Notes: generated by a model from the letters alone, not told the origin. A DNA stretch of 64,000 nucleotides from Hallerella sp963656065 (GCA_963656065.1 CAVKGV010000007.1:1-64000); one strand, 5' to 3'. Counted from the stretch's first letter, positions 7,741 through 16,344 are shown. Numbers and translations are program-made.

Positions 7741-8069
7741 GTTTTCCCGAGCAGATCATCACGATAGCCGTTGTTTCCGTGGGTACGCTTCTCACGAGAT
7801 TCTTGCCGTTCCTCGTTTTTCCGGCGGGAAAGCCGACTCCGAAATACATCCAGTATCTGGGAAAAGTTCTCGCCCCGGCGGTATTTTCCCTGTTGATTGT
7901 TTACTGTCTCAAGGATGTTTCGTGGCTAGATGGTTCGCATGGGATCCCCGAAATTTTGGGAATTGCCGCGACCGCAGCGCTCCATCTGTGGAAACGCCAA
8001 ATGCTTCTTTCGATTGCGGGGGGAACGATTTTTTATATGTTGCTCGTCCAATTTGTTTTTGTTTCGTGA
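7737..8069 (+). CDS. azlD: AzlD-family branched-chain amino acid exporter, small subunit
   Basis: This 110-aa protein has four membrane helices and the conserved GTLLTRFLPFLVF near the N-terminus and the KYIQYLGKVLAPAVFSLLIVYCL segment, both typical of AzlD. It starts at an ATG overlapping the azlC stop codon, so the two subunits are made together. An in-frame upstream start would run into azlC and is unnecessary. Confidence 0.9.
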   Translation: MSFPEQIITIAVVSVGTLLTRFLPFLVFPAGKPTPKYIQYLGKVLAPAVFSLLIVYCLKDVSWLDGSHGIPEILGIAATAALHLWKRQMLLSIAGGTIFYMLLVQFVFVS

Positions 8070-8070
8070 A

Positions 8071-8655
8071 ATGTCTGCGTGCGACTGGTTTTTGCAAAAC
8101 TCGATAGCGAAAGCTTATCACGATAAGGAATGGGGATTCCCGGTTCATGATGACAGGAAAATGTTCGAATATCTGCTCTTGGAATCGATGAGCTGTGGCC
8201 TTTCGTGGATGCTGATGCTTTCTAAACGAAACGTCTTTGCCGAGTGCTTTGCCGGTTTTGATTTTGAGAAGGTGGCGAAATTTTCGGAAGAGGATGTTCG
8301 GCGAATTTTGGAAACGCCGGGAATGATTCGCTCCGAGCGTAAAGTTCGCGCGATTATTTCCAACGCGAAATGTTTTTTGAATGTGCGAAAGGAATACGGT
8401 TCGTTCTGCGCTTACCTTTGGCGCTTTACCGAAGGGAAAAGCATTGTCTATCGAAAGCTCCAGAATGGAATTTTGGAAACCCGCAATGAGCTTTCTGATA
8501 AAATCGCAAAGGACTTGAAAAAGCGCGGATTTAAATATTTGGGAAGTGTCATTCTTTATTCGCATTTGCAGGGTGTTGGAATTTTTAACGCCCATTCTCC
8601 GGATTGTCCTTGCTACAAAAAATTGCTTTCGATCACTCGGGTGAAAGTCATATGA
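8071..8655 (+). CDS. tag: DNA-3-methyladenine glycosylase I
   Basis: The 194-aa protein removes 3-methyladenine from alkylated DNA as the first step of base excision repair. It has the zinc ligands expected of Tag: Cys4 and His17 (in AYHDKEWG) near the N-terminus and the His/Cys pair in AHSPDCPC near the C-terminus. KDLKKRGFKYLGSVILYSHLQGVG is the conserved C-terminal segment. The ATG at 8071 is one base after the azlD stop. Longer in-frame readings go back into azlD and are not needed. The next gene, xthA, acts later in the same repair pathway. Confidence 0.93.
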   Translation: MSACDWFLQNSIAKAYHDKEWGFPVHDDRKMFEYLLLESMSCGLSWMLMLSKRNVFAECFAGFDFEKVAKFSEEDVRRILETPGMIRSERKVRAIISNAKCFLNVRKEYGSFCAYLWRFTEGKSIVYRKLQNGILETRNELSDKIAKDLKKRGFKYLGSVILYSHLQGVGIFNAHSPDCPCYKKLLSITRVKVI

Positions 8656-8815
8656 GAAGCCCAAAAGAATCAAGCTTTTGAAAGACCCGCGTTATGGGCA
8701 TTTTGTCAGCAACGAGGAACGCTGTTGGAAAGCTCCGAATGTGATTTGTTTGTTATATTACGAGACGGAAAAGCGGGGACTCCGCTTGCCAAAAATTTCA
8801 AAGTGAGAATCCTAG

Positions 8816-9568
8816 ATGAAACTGATTTCTTGGAATGTTGCCGGATTTCGCGCATGCCTTAAAAAAGGTTTTTCCGACTTTTTCCGCACAGCCGATGCGG
8901 ATGCCTTTTGTTTGCAGGAAGTCAAGGCGGAAATGTCGCAAATCGATTTTCATCCGCAGGGTTACAAAGAATTTCTTTTCCCGGCGAAGCGGAAAGGCTA
9001 TTCGGGAACGCTTGTTTACAGCCGGGCGGAACCGCTCAGCGTACAGTATGGTTACGGCGAACAGGAATATGATGACGAAGGCCGCTCGATTACCGTGGAG
9101 TACGAAAATTTTTATCTGGTGACGGTATATGTTCCAAACGTCAAACGGGACCTTTCCCGCTTAGCGTCCCGCATGAATTTCGAAGAAACGTTCAGGTCCT
9201 ATCTGCATTTACTCGAAAGAAAGAAACCCGTCGTTGTCTGCGGAGACTTGAACGTTGCGCACGAGGAAATCGACATCTACAATGCCCGAGCAAATCGCGG
9301 ACATGCAGGCTTTACCGATGAAGAACGCTGCAAATTTTCAGAACTTTTGGCTGGCGGATTTGTCGATACGTTCCGGGAACTTTATCCGGAAAAAATCGGG
9401 TACAGCTGGTGGAGCTATTTCGGACATGCGCGGGAACACAATTCCGGTTGGCGGCTGGACTATTTTCTTGTTTCGGAAAAAATTTTCCCGGCAGTCAAGG
9501 ATTCCACAATTTATGAAGAAATCCTTGGCAGCGATCATTGCCCGGTGGGGATCAACCTGGAACTTTGA
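8816..9568 (+). CDS. xthA: exodeoxyribonuclease III
   Basis: This 250-aa enzyme of the AP endonuclease family cuts DNA 5' of abasic sites and trims 3' blocked ends. Motifs visible are MKLISWNVAGFRA (metal-binding Asn), CLQEVKAE (catalytic Glu), VYVPNVKRDLSR, VCGDLNVAHEEIDIYN (Asp/Asn), SWWSYFGHARE and the terminal GSDHCPVG (catalytic Asp-His). Following tag, it completes a small base-excision-repair pair. The 160 bases between hold a TATATT promoter element near 8754-8759 and no clear gene. Confidence 0.95.
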   Translation: MKLISWNVAGFRACLKKGFSDFFRTADADAFCLQEVKAEMSQIDFHPQGYKEFLFPAKRKGYSGTLVYSRAEPLSVQYGYGEQEYDDEGRSITVEYENFYLVTVYVPNVKRDLSRLASRMNFEETFRSYLHLLERKKPVVVCGDLNVAHEEIDIYNARANRGHAGFTDEERCKFSELLAGGFVDTFRELYPEKIGYSWWSYFGHAREHNSGWRLDYFLVSEKIFPAVKDSTIYEEILGSDHCPVGINLEL

Positions 9569-9580
9569 CCACCGCTTCCG

Positions 9581-11248
9581 TCAGGTGCTGAGCAGAAGGA
9601 TGGCGAGAACCTGGGCTGTCAGGATGCGGAGAAGCATCGTCAGCGGATAGACGGACGCATAGGCGACATTTGTCGCTTCGGAACTGGAAAGACCGTTGGC
9701 GAAAGCGAGAGCGGGAGGGTCGGTCATCGAACCGGCAATCATTCCGCAGAGGCTCAAGTAGTTTACCTTGAAGACGAGCTTTCCGACGATTCCCGCAATC
9801 ATCAGCGGAATGAACGTGATAAGCGCGGCGAGTCCCATGTAGTAGAAACCGTCACCGTTCAGAAGAACGTCAAAGAAACGGATTCCCGCGTTGAGACCGA
9901 CACACGTAAGGAAAAGCGTGATTCCTAGTTCTCTGAGCATTAGATTCGCGCTTGTCGCCATGAAAAAGTTGAGCGGCCCGATTTTACGCTTGCGCGACAG
10001 GAGAATGGCGACAATCAGAGGTCCACCGGCAAGCCCGAGTTTTAACGGCATCGGCATCCCGGGAATGGCGATGGGAATCGACCCGACGATGACTCCGATA
10101 AAGATTCCGAGGAAGGCCGGCAAGATTTCCGGGTGGTTCAACGCTTTGAGCGAATCCCCTAATTCTTTGGCAACGGCATCAATTCCTTCTGTCGGACCGA
10201 CGACCAAAAGTTTGTCTGCAAATTTAATCCGCAAGTCTAAACGCCCGGTAAACTTGAACTCTCCGCGAACGACACGGCTCACGGTGACTCCGTAACGCTC
10301 CGGGAAACCCAGCGATCCGATTGTCTTGCCAAGTATTTTCTTATTGGTGACCAAGATGCTGCGGGTTTCGAGCTTGGAGGCTACTTTTGTGATGGGCTGA
10401 TTGAGCTTGGATCCGATAACTTTTTCCATGGTGCGGACCGCTTCGGGCATTCCCACGATATGTACCTTGTCGCCTTCTTCGATAACGGTCTTTCCGTTGG
10501 GCGTGAAAATGCTGTCTCCGCGTAAAAGGCGCGTGATGATGACTCCGCTAGAAACCAGGTCGGGAATTTCCTTGATGGGAATCCCGAAAAGGTTTTTGTT
10601 TTCGACAAGAAGGCTTGTGGAAATGATTTCCGAACGGGTGGCTGCGATTTCCGCGGCATATTCGTCGCTGGATTTTGCGGGATTCTGCCTAAAGATTACC
10701 CGGATGAGAATCATCACCAGGATGATGCCGATGACGCCGAACGGATAGGCGACTGCATAACCGATGCCGGTGAGGGACGTATCCATACCGGTTGCGGCAA
10801 GCGCTGAATTGGCGGCTCCGAGCGAAGGCGTGTTGGTTACCGCTCCGCAAAGCATTCCGATTAGCACGGGAACGTTGTTATGGAGATCCGTCAGGAAGTA
10901 GATGCAAATCGTGACGATAACACCCATGAGAACGATACTTGCGGCTAGAATGTTCAACACAAGACCGTGCCGCCGAATGGAATCGATGAACCCAGGCCCG
11001 ACCTGCATTCCGATGGTATAGACGAACAGAATCAGACCGAATTCCTGTATGAAGTGGAGAACGCTCGGATCGATGCGAAGTCCCAAATGCCCTAGGATGA
11101 TTCCGACGAAAAGCGCTCCGGCTCCGCCAAGACAGATTCCCTTGACTTTGATTTTTCCGAGCATCAGTCCAAGTGCCGCTGTTATGGACAGGACGATAAC
11201 TTGTTCAGCGACCGATGGTTTTGTGAAGAGATCAACGAGCCATTGCAT
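9581..11248 (-). CDS. AspT/YidE-family transporter with two RCK_C (TrkA-C) domains
   Basis: The 555-aa inner-membrane protein has a block of helices at about 15-180, two cytosolic TrkA-C/RCK_C-type domains at about 205-285 and 290-375 (each with a hydrophobic-D-K-LLVVG-type end: GDKVHIVGMPE and ADKLLVVGPTE), then a second helix block to the end. Both membrane halves carry repeat-like motifs (GAVTNTPSLGAANSAL and AGSMTDPPALAFANGL), as in the aspartate:alanine exchanger (AAE) family. Substrate is unknown; AspT swaps aspartate for alanine. It converges on xthA with 12 bases between. Confidence 0.88.
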   Translation of the reverse strand: MQWLVDLFTKPSVAEQVIVLSITAALGLMLGKIKVKGICLGGAGALFVGIILGHLGLRIDPSVLHFIQEFGLILFVYTIGMQVGPGFIDSIRRHGLVLNILAASIVLMGVIVTICIYFLTDLHNNVPVLIGMLCGAVTNTPSLGAANSALAATGMDTSLTGIGYAVAYPFGVIGIILVMILIRVIFRQNPAKSSDEYAAEIAATRSEIISTSLLVENKNLFGIPIKEIPDLVSSGVIITRLLRGDSIFTPNGKTVIEEGDKVHIVGMPEAVRTMEKVIGSKLNQPITKVASKLETRSILVTNKKILGKTIGSLGFPERYGVTVSRVVRGEFKFTGRLDLRIKFADKLLVVGPTEGIDAVAKELGDSLKALNHPEILPAFLGIFIGVIVGSIPIAIPGMPMPLKLGLAGGPLIVAILLSRKRKIGPLNFFMATSANLMLRELGITLFLTCVGLNAGIRFFDVLLNGDGFYYMGLAALITFIPLMIAGIVGKLVFKVNYLSLCGMIAGSMTDPPALAFANGLSSSEATNVAYASVYPLTMLLRILTAQVLAILLLST

Positions 11249-11291
11249 ATGAGTTCCGGGTTTTGGCGTGGTGTTTGAATTGTGGCGAAAT

Positions 11292-11828
11292 TTACTTTTT
11301 TACGCAGCGGACGCTTGCTGCGATGTTCTTGTTGAAATGTTCGAATGCGACGCTTTCCGTAACGCGGACCAAAACGGCGCGGGAATCGTCGTAGCTGTCG
11401 GATGTCCAGAAACTCGCGCTGATCCCTTCGTCGGCGGATTTCCCGTCGTAGTAGCGAAAACCGGCTTTTTGGATGGCGAGATTTTCGATTGCTTGTCCGG
11501 CGTCTTCAAAATCTTTTCCTGAGGGAAGTGTCCAACCGTCCGGGCAGATGCGCACCGCGGCTTCGTAGGGGTAGAGGCTTCCGTATTGCTTGCACTTTTG
11601 AATGTCGTCGTTGTAGCAGAAGTTCGAGGCTCCGGCGATGTCGATTCGGTTCAGGTTTTCCGCAAGCCAAGTCTTTTCGCCAATTTTGACCGTCTTGTAT
11701 GTCTTTTCCACGCAGGCTAGGGTCTGTTTCGTTTCGTCGTATTTGCAGGTGTAGGATTTTTCGCAAGCGGTAAAAAACGTTGCTGTGAAAATGGCCATAG
11801 CGAGAAACGGCGGAAGGCGAAATTTCAT
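11292..11828 (-). CDS. FISUMP-domain lipoprotein (178 aa)
   Basis: The N-terminus (MKFRLPPFLAMAIFTATFFTACEK) is a lipoprotein signal with the lipid-carrying Cys at 22. The rest is one Fibrobacter-type FISUMP domain: YKTVKIGEKTWLAENL, NFCYNDD, YGSLYPYEAA, CPDGWTLPSGKDF, ASFWTSDSYDD and the terminal AASVRCVKK. The domain belongs to the C-type-lectin-like/FGE-like fold group; no function is known. It is divergent from the LysR gene, and a LysR-box palindrome sits in the gap. A close paralogue lies on the other side of that regulator. Confidence 0.9.
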   Translation of the reverse strand: MKFRLPPFLAMAIFTATFFTACEKSYTCKYDETKQTLACVEKTYKTVKIGEKTWLAENLNRIDIAGASNFCYNDDIQKCKQYGSLYPYEAAVRICPDGWTLPSGKDFEDAGQAIENLAIQKAGFRYYDGKSADEGISASFWTSDSYDDSRAVLVRVTESVAFEHFNKNIAASVRCVKK

Positions 11829-11898
11829 AAATAGAACTCCATTTATATCTATAAAAGATAGAATGCCCGGCTTTTTTTGACTAATAATTTCCGCCTAT

Positions 11899-11920
11899 TG
11901 AATTTATCATTTTTGATGAT
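11899..11920. promoter_or_regulatory. LysR-type operator, copy 1 (ATC-N9-GAT palindrome)
   Basis: The core ATCATTTTTGATGAT at 11906-11920 is a dyad (ATCAT/ATGAT) that fits the T-N11-A rule for LysR-family sites. A 22-base block ending with it (11899-11920) recurs exactly at 12899-12920. It lies between the FISUMP gene (leftward) and the lysR gene (rightward), where it could control both. Confidence 0.65.
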
Positions 11921-11969
11921 GAAATGAAAAAAATTAGTTGTTTGTCGTAATGATAGGGCTGGAAAAAAT

Positions 11970-11975
11970 TATAAT
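11970..11975 (+). promoter_or_regulatory. -10 element placing the lysR transcript start at its ATG
   Basis: A perfect TATAAT at 11970-11975 is followed by six bases and then the ATG at 11982. No Shine-Dalgarno sequence is present, so the mRNA is probably leaderless. Confidence 0.55.
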
Positions 11976-11981
11976 TGTAAC

Positions 11982-12860
11982 ATGGAACTCACGCAGCTAA
12001 GATATTTTCTGGAAGTCGCCCGAACGGAGCACATGACGCAAAGCGCCAAGAATCTGTGTATCGTTCAGCCGGCTTTGACCCAATCGATTCATAAGCTCGA
12101 AGACGAGTTGGGAATTTCTTTGTTCAAGAATCGGGGACGAAATATCAGGCTCACGGAGAACGGACGTTTTTTTTACGAGAAGCTTCGCCCGGTTTACGAA
12201 GAGCTGGTGGCGATTCCGCAATTGTTGCGCGATAGCGCAGATAAGCAAAATAACAATGTCACGTTAAATGTTCTCGCCGCTTCAACGCTTATTACCCAAG
12301 CGATCATTGAATACAAAAAAAACAACCACGATTTGAATATCGACTTAATCCAGAATGAAGAAACGAAAATTTTTGACATTTGCGTGCGGACTTATGCGGC
12401 GTATAAACCGGAACTCGATCGCATCGAAAACGACGACACTTTTGTTTCTTCGGAAAGGATTTTTTTAGCGGTCCCCAATACGCAGCAGTATAAAAAACAA
12501 AATAAAATTTCCTTGTTTGACGTGAAGGAAAAATTTATCGGACTTTACGGTTCCAAGCAATACCGGAAAATTTGCAATGAACTCTGTGAAAGCATCGGAT
12601 TTAAAACGAACGTGACATTTGAAAGCGACAATGTTTTGGCCGTCAAGGAAGCGATTGCCGCAGGGATCGGCGTCGGCTTTTGGCCCGAAATTTCCTGGGG
12701 AAGGATGGACCACAAGAAAATTCGGCTCCTTGAAATTACCGATGCGAATTTTAAACGCGATATCGTCATTTCTTTGCGGAGAAACAAACAGGACAATGCA
12801 AATACGGAAGCGTTCTATCGTTTCTTGACGCATTATATCAAATGCCGGCGTCGGAAATAA
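11982..12860 (+). CDS. LysR-family transcriptional regulator
   Basis: The 292-aa protein has the N-terminal winged helix-turn-helix (MELTQLRYFLEVARTEHMTQSAKNL then the recognition part QPALTQSIHKLEDELG) and a C-terminal periplasmic-binding-type effector domain from about residue 90. Its likely targets are next door: the same palindrome stands before this gene and its divergent FISUMP neighbour, and before a second FISUMP gene downstream. The effector is unknown. The start codon lacks a ribosome site and lies 6 bases after TATAAT. Confidence 0.92.
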   Translation: MELTQLRYFLEVARTEHMTQSAKNLCIVQPALTQSIHKLEDELGISLFKNRGRNIRLTENGRFFYEKLRPVYEELVAIPQLLRDSADKQNNNVTLNVLAASTLITQAIIEYKKNNHDLNIDLIQNEETKIFDICVRTYAAYKPELDRIENDDTFVSSERIFLAVPNTQQYKKQNKISLFDVKEKFIGLYGSKQYRKICNELCESIGFKTNVTFESDNVLAVKEAIAAGIGVGFWPEISWGRMDHKKIRLLEITDANFKRDIVISLRRNKQDNANTEAFYRFLTHYIKCRRRK

Positions 12861-12890
12861 ACGGCTTCGCTTGAAAATGAACCGATAGAT

Positions 12891-12938
12891 AAAAATGATG
12901 AATTTATCATTTTTGATGATTTTATATGCAAAAATGAT
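12891..12938. promoter_or_regulatory. LysR-type operator array, copy 2, upstream of the second FISUMP gene
   Basis: The 15-base palindrome ATCATTTTTGATGAT recurs at 12906-12920. It is flanked by two further half-sites AAAAATGAT at 12891-12899 and 12930-12938, giving an array typical of LysR recognition plus activation sites. The FISUMP gene at 13024 is about 85 bases downstream. Confidence 0.6.
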
Positions 12939-13023
12939 AGATTTCCGAAAAATAAAGTATTAGTCGGAAAACAAGGTTGCTTCTATCTTTGCCGTCGGAA
13001 AATACAGTAGATAGGAGTTTTCC

Positions 13024-13548
13024 ATGAAGAAGATTTTCCTTTTAGCGGTTTTTGCAATGCTTCTCGCCGCTTGCGATGATTCCCACCAATGCAAGTTTAA
13101 CGAAGAAAAGCAGACGTTGCGTTGTCCTGAAAAAAACTATCGTACCGTTTCGATTTTAGGAAAGAATTGGTTTGCGGAGAACTCCCGCTTCTTTACGGAT
13201 TTCAGCTATTGTTATCAGAACGATTTCAAAATGTGTGAAACCTATGGTCGGCTTTACACCTGGGAATCTTCCAAGAAAGCGTGCCCTTCGGGTTGGCGCA
13301 TTCCCACAAAGGCGGAGTTTGAAGAACTCCTGCAATATGGGGAATTTGGAAAATTGGAACCGGTCAATGCGGGTTTCCGCTACTATAGCGACGACCGCTA
13401 TGTCGATGAGGGAAAAGCCGCTCGTTTTTGGACCGATGACGAATATGACGGGGCTCGTGCTTACATGATTAGAGTGGATGGCGATGAAATCGCTGCGGAG
13501 CATTTCAACAAGTCAATCGGCGCTTCCGTTCGCTGTATCCAGGAATAG
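13024..13548 (+). CDS. FISUMP-domain lipoprotein (174 aa)
   Basis: This is a paralogue of the protein at 11292-11828. It has a lipoprotein signal (MKKIFLLAVFAMLLAAC, lipid Cys17), and shares the order YRTVSILGKNWFAENS, FSYCYQNDF, YGRLYTWE, CPSGWRIPTKAEFEELL, ARFWTDDEYDGARAYMIRV, AEHFNKSIGASVRCIQE. The match to the paralogue in AEHFNKSIGASVRC against FEHFNKNIAASVRC is striking. It has a strong TAGGAG ribosome site. The LysR-box array upstream suggests it is regulated with the other copy. Function is unknown; the lipid anchor places it in the envelope. Confidence 0.9.
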   Translation: MKKIFLLAVFAMLLAACDDSHQCKFNEEKQTLRCPEKNYRTVSILGKNWFAENSRFFTDFSYCYQNDFKMCETYGRLYTWESSKKACPSGWRIPTKAEFEELLQYGEFGKLEPVNAGFRYYSDDRYVDEGKAARFWTDDEYDGARAYMIRVDGDEIAAEHFNKSIGASVRCIQE

Positions 13549-13562
13549 TGTAAAGGTCTTTC

Positions 13563-14492
13563 ATGGGAATCGGAATCGATATTGCGAGCATTTATTCGGG
13601 ATACGCGAGAATCCTTATCGTCGTTTGTTTGCTTGTGACGATTGTTCTCGTTCTGTTATGCCGGATGGTTTCCTTGAATCTAAAGGCGGATGCCTGCAAG
13701 GCGGCGGATTCCTTGAAAGATGATGATGGTGAATTGCTTTGTGCCGAAAAGATGATCGCGATGTTTGCCGCATCGCTTGCTTCTGCGGGTGCGACCAGTT
13801 CGCTTTTGGAGTCGAGCGTTCGATATCTTTGTGCACGTTTTGGAATTTCCGCGGAGATCATCGGATTTCCAAAACATGTCCAGCTGAGCATCTCCGGCAA
13901 AAAACTTTCCGAGCATTATACGATTATTCAAAAGCTGCTCCCGAATCCTCTGGATTTTCACAGAATCATCCTGTTGCATCGTTTGGCGAAGGAAACGCTG
14001 AAAGAAATGTATTCGCTGGAAATTTTCTGGAATAAGTATCAGGAAATTCTGCGTCAAAAAAGGCTTTCTCCAAATTTGGTCCTTGTCTTGACGGGCCTTG
14101 CGAATGCTTCGTTTTGCAGGCTGTTTAACGGTGACTGGATTTCGATGGGAATTGTATTTGTCGCGACGGTTTGCGGATTTTACCTGAAGAATGCATTGCA
14201 TGGAAAGTTTCAAATCGATATGCGTCTCGCGACGATTTTTTCCGCCTTCATTTCAACTATCATCGGATGCGCGGGTTATGCGTTCCAGCTGGGAGGCACT
14301 CCCGATATCGCTTTAGCGACAAGCATTCTTTATTTGGTGCCGGGCATTCCGTACATCAATGCGCTGAGCGATTTGTTGAACGGGGCTTTCTTAAGCTGCA
14401 TACGCCATGCGTTCAATGCGACGATACTAACGATCTGCCTTTCCATCGGATTTTGCCTGGGACTGATTTCCACAAACCTCCATTTTTTCTGA
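13563..14492 (+). CDS. ThrE-type threonine/serine exporter, N-terminal-half subunit (DUF1212)
   Basis: The protein (309 aa) has an extra N-terminal helix (about residues 17-36), then the ThrE cytosolic part with SLASAGATSSLLESSVRYLCARFG, and about five membrane helices, including VPGIPYINALSDLLNGAF, the conserved ThrE motif near the C-terminus. It pairs with the next gene, which supplies the DUF3815 half. The two together correspond to the single ThrE of Corynebacterium, which exports threonine and serine. The genes are one base apart. It follows the FISUMP gene by only 14 bases, so it may share its LysR-controlled promoter. Confidence 0.85.
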   Translation: MGIGIDIASIYSGYARILIVVCLLVTIVLVLLCRMVSLNLKADACKAADSLKDDDGELLCAEKMIAMFAASLASAGATSSLLESSVRYLCARFGISAEIIGFPKHVQLSISGKKLSEHYTIIQKLLPNPLDFHRIILLHRLAKETLKEMYSLEIFWNKYQEILRQKRLSPNLVLVLTGLANASFCRLFNGDWISMGIVFVATVCGFYLKNALHGKFQIDMRLATIFSAFISTIIGCAGYAFQLGGTPDIALATSILYLVPGIPYINALSDLLNGAFLSCIRHAFNATILTICLSIGFCLGLISTNLHFF

Positions 14493-14493
14493 T

Positions 14494-15006
14494 ATGCTTT
14501 TACTTACTCTTGTTCAAGACGGAATTTTTGCATCAATTGCCGCGATAGGGTTTGGCAGTATCAGCAATGTCCCGAAGAGAATTTTTGCCGGATGCGGAAT
14601 CGTGGCGGCGATAGGACATGTGACGCGCTTTGTCCTGATGAATCTGTTGGGAATCCATATCATCTGGGCAAGCCTTGTTGCCGGACTTGCGATCGGATGC
14701 GCAGCGATTTTATTCAGGAAAATCTGGAGATGCCCGTGCGAAATGCTCGCATTCCCGGCGCTTCTCCCGATGATTCCCGGAATGTACGCTTATCGTTCCG
14801 TCCAGTCGCTGCTCCTTTGTTTTAAAACGCCGAACGCCGAGCTTTTTGAACATTATATCAATATCTTTACCTATAACTTTATGGTTTGCGTGCTTGCTGT
14901 GTTGATGATGGTTTTCGGGCTAACTTTTGTGATCCATTTGCAGAGAAAACGGTCGATTTTTCAGAAGTGGAAAAAAATAGTTCCTCCGTTCCGGGGAAAA
15001 GCGTAA
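14494..15006 (+). CDS. ThrE-type threonine/serine exporter, C-terminal-half subunit (DUF3815)
   Basis: This is a 170-aa membrane protein with about five helices and the DUF3815/ThrE_2 features AAIGFGSISNVPKR and FPALLPMIPGMYAYRSV. It starts one base after the stop of the previous gene and must be co-translated with it. Together they form the split threonine/serine exporter. The substrate is inferred from the family. Confidence 0.85.
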   Translation: MLLLTLVQDGIFASIAAIGFGSISNVPKRIFAGCGIVAAIGHVTRFVLMNLLGIHIIWASLVAGLAIGCAAILFRKIWRCPCEMLAFPALLPMIPGMYAYRSVQSLLLCFKTPNAELFEHYINIFTYNFMVCVLAVLMMVFGLTFVIHLQRKRSIFQKWKKIVPPFRGKA

Positions 15007-15070
15007 TGAATTTATATCATTCGTACATCAACTTATATATGCGCATAAATGCATTGTTTTACTATTTTAG

Positions 15071-15119
15071 GGCTACCGTCTTGAATGACGGCGCACTTTC
15101 GAATCCATCGGAAGTAGCG
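15071..15119 (+). ncRNA. structured leader upstream of the MetE-C-like gene
   Basis: A -10-like TATTTT at 15064-15069 is followed by three stems: CCGTC/GACGG (15076-15091, six-base loop), ACTTTCG/CGGAAGT (15095-15115, seven-base loop, one G-U), and a closing GCTAC/GTAGC (15072-15076 with 15114-15118) that competes with the bases of the other two. This looks like a small three-way-junction element with mutually exclusive pairings, as in riboswitches or attenuators. It does not match the SAM-I or SAH cores that I know. The rest of the 134-base gap is AT-rich. Confidence 0.3.
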
Positions 15120-15140
15120 AAGATATAACAAGGAGTCTAT

Positions 15141-16253
15141 ATGACAACAAATACAAAGGCCCATTTTGATGTCGTGGGAAGCTTTTTACGCCCGGAGAAT
15201 CTGAAACAGGCGCGAGCTTCCTTTGAAAAGGGAGAACTTTCGGAAGCGAAGTTCGATGAAATCAAGAAAGATGCGATTCGAAATCTCGTCGAAAAGCAGA
15301 AGAAAATCGGGCTTCCCTATATCACTGACGGGGAATACAACCGCAAATTTTGGCACCTGGACTTTTTCTGGGGATTTGGCGGGGTTGAGCACAAGAAGGA
15401 AGGCGGCGGAGTTCCGTTCAACGGTGAAGTCGCGGACTTGGAAGATGTCTATATCACGGGGAAAGTCTTTGCCAAGGCGCACCCGTTTGTAGAGAGCTAC
15501 AAGTTTGTCAAAAGCCTCGAAAGCGACGGATTCGAAGCCAAGCAGACGATTCCTGCTCCGGCGCAGTTCCTGCAGCAGCTCAACATTCCGAAAAATTTCG
15601 AAGCGACGCACAAAATTTATCCTTCAAACGATGAACTGATCGAGGATATCGCCAAGGCGTATCGCGAAGTCATCAAGCAGCTTTACGAAGCCGGCTGCCG
15701 CACGCTCCAGTTTGACGACTGCACGTGGGGAGCGATTGTCGGAGATGCCGGTGCGCAGCGTTACGAAAAGCTCGGAAGCGCGGACCAGGTCAAGGAAATG
15801 CTTTTGCGTGTAAACAATCTTGCGCTGGAAGGCAAGCCTGCCGATTTGACCGTGAATACGCATATCTGCCGTGGAAACTATCATTCGACATTCTTTTCGA
15901 GCGGCCCGTACGATTCCGTTGCGGACTATGTCTTTGCCAAGGAAAATGTAAACAGGCTCTATCTGGAATACGATGACGAACGTTCCGGCGGATTTGCTCC
16001 GCTTGCGAAGGTTAGCCCGGACAAAAAGGTTGTGCTCGGACTTATCACCACGAAGCGTCCGCAGCTCGAAGACAAGAATGCCGTAATCGCCCGGATTCAC
16101 GAAGCGGCAAAGTACATTCCGCTTGAACGTCTCTACTTGAGCCCGCAATGCGGTTTCGCTTCTTGCGAAATCGGAAATAAGCTTACCGAGGAAGAAGAAT
16201 TTAAGAAAATCGCCTTGGTGAAGGAAATTGCGGAAGAGGTCTGGGGCAAGTAA
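15141..16253 (+). CDS. MetE C-terminal-domain methyltransferase (YxjG/YxjH-like)
   Basis: The 370-aa protein corresponds only to the catalytic C-terminal barrel of cobalamin-independent methionine synthase. Zinc-ligand segments expected there are visible: HICRGNYHST (His and Cys), LYLEYDDERSG (Glu) and the late QCGFAS (Cys). The N-terminus GSFLRPENLKQARASFEKGELS is typical of the short YxjG-type proteins, which transfer a methyl group to homocysteine, possibly from a donor other than folate. It has a good AAGGAG site. A folded leader precedes it and a strong terminator follows, so it is a single-gene unit. Confidence 0.9.
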   Translation: MTTNTKAHFDVVGSFLRPENLKQARASFEKGELSEAKFDEIKKDAIRNLVEKQKKIGLPYITDGEYNRKFWHLDFFWGFGGVEHKKEGGGVPFNGEVADLEDVYITGKVFAKAHPFVESYKFVKSLESDGFEAKQTIPAPAQFLQQLNIPKNFEATHKIYPSNDELIEDIAKAYREVIKQLYEAGCRTLQFDDCTWGAIVGDAGAQRYEKLGSADQVKEMLLRVNNLALEGKPADLTVNTHICRGNYHSTFFSSGPYDSVADYVFAKENVNRLYLEYDDERSGGFAPLAKVSPDKKVVLGLITTKRPQLEDKNAVIARIHEAAKYIPLERLYLSPQCGFASCEIGNKLTEEEEFKKIALVKEIAEEVWGK

Positions 16254-16281
16254 AGTTTTGCAAAGTTCCCATGATACAAGA

Positions 16282-16315
16282 GGCTCGTGGCATTTTTATG
16301 CTGCGAGCCTTTTTT
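16282..16315 (+). terminator. rho-independent terminator
   Basis: GGCTCG (16282-16287) and CGAGCC (16304-16309) form the base of a stem, followed by a run of T. It ends the MetE-C-like gene. Confidence 0.85.
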
Positions 16316-16344
16316 AATTATTTTTGCCTAAAAACGAGGATGAA

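Noticed and set aside
15007..15140. SAM-I or SAH riboswitch before the MetE-C-like gene
   Set aside because: The known cores of these riboswitches are not present and the space is short, so only an unnamed structured leader is reported.
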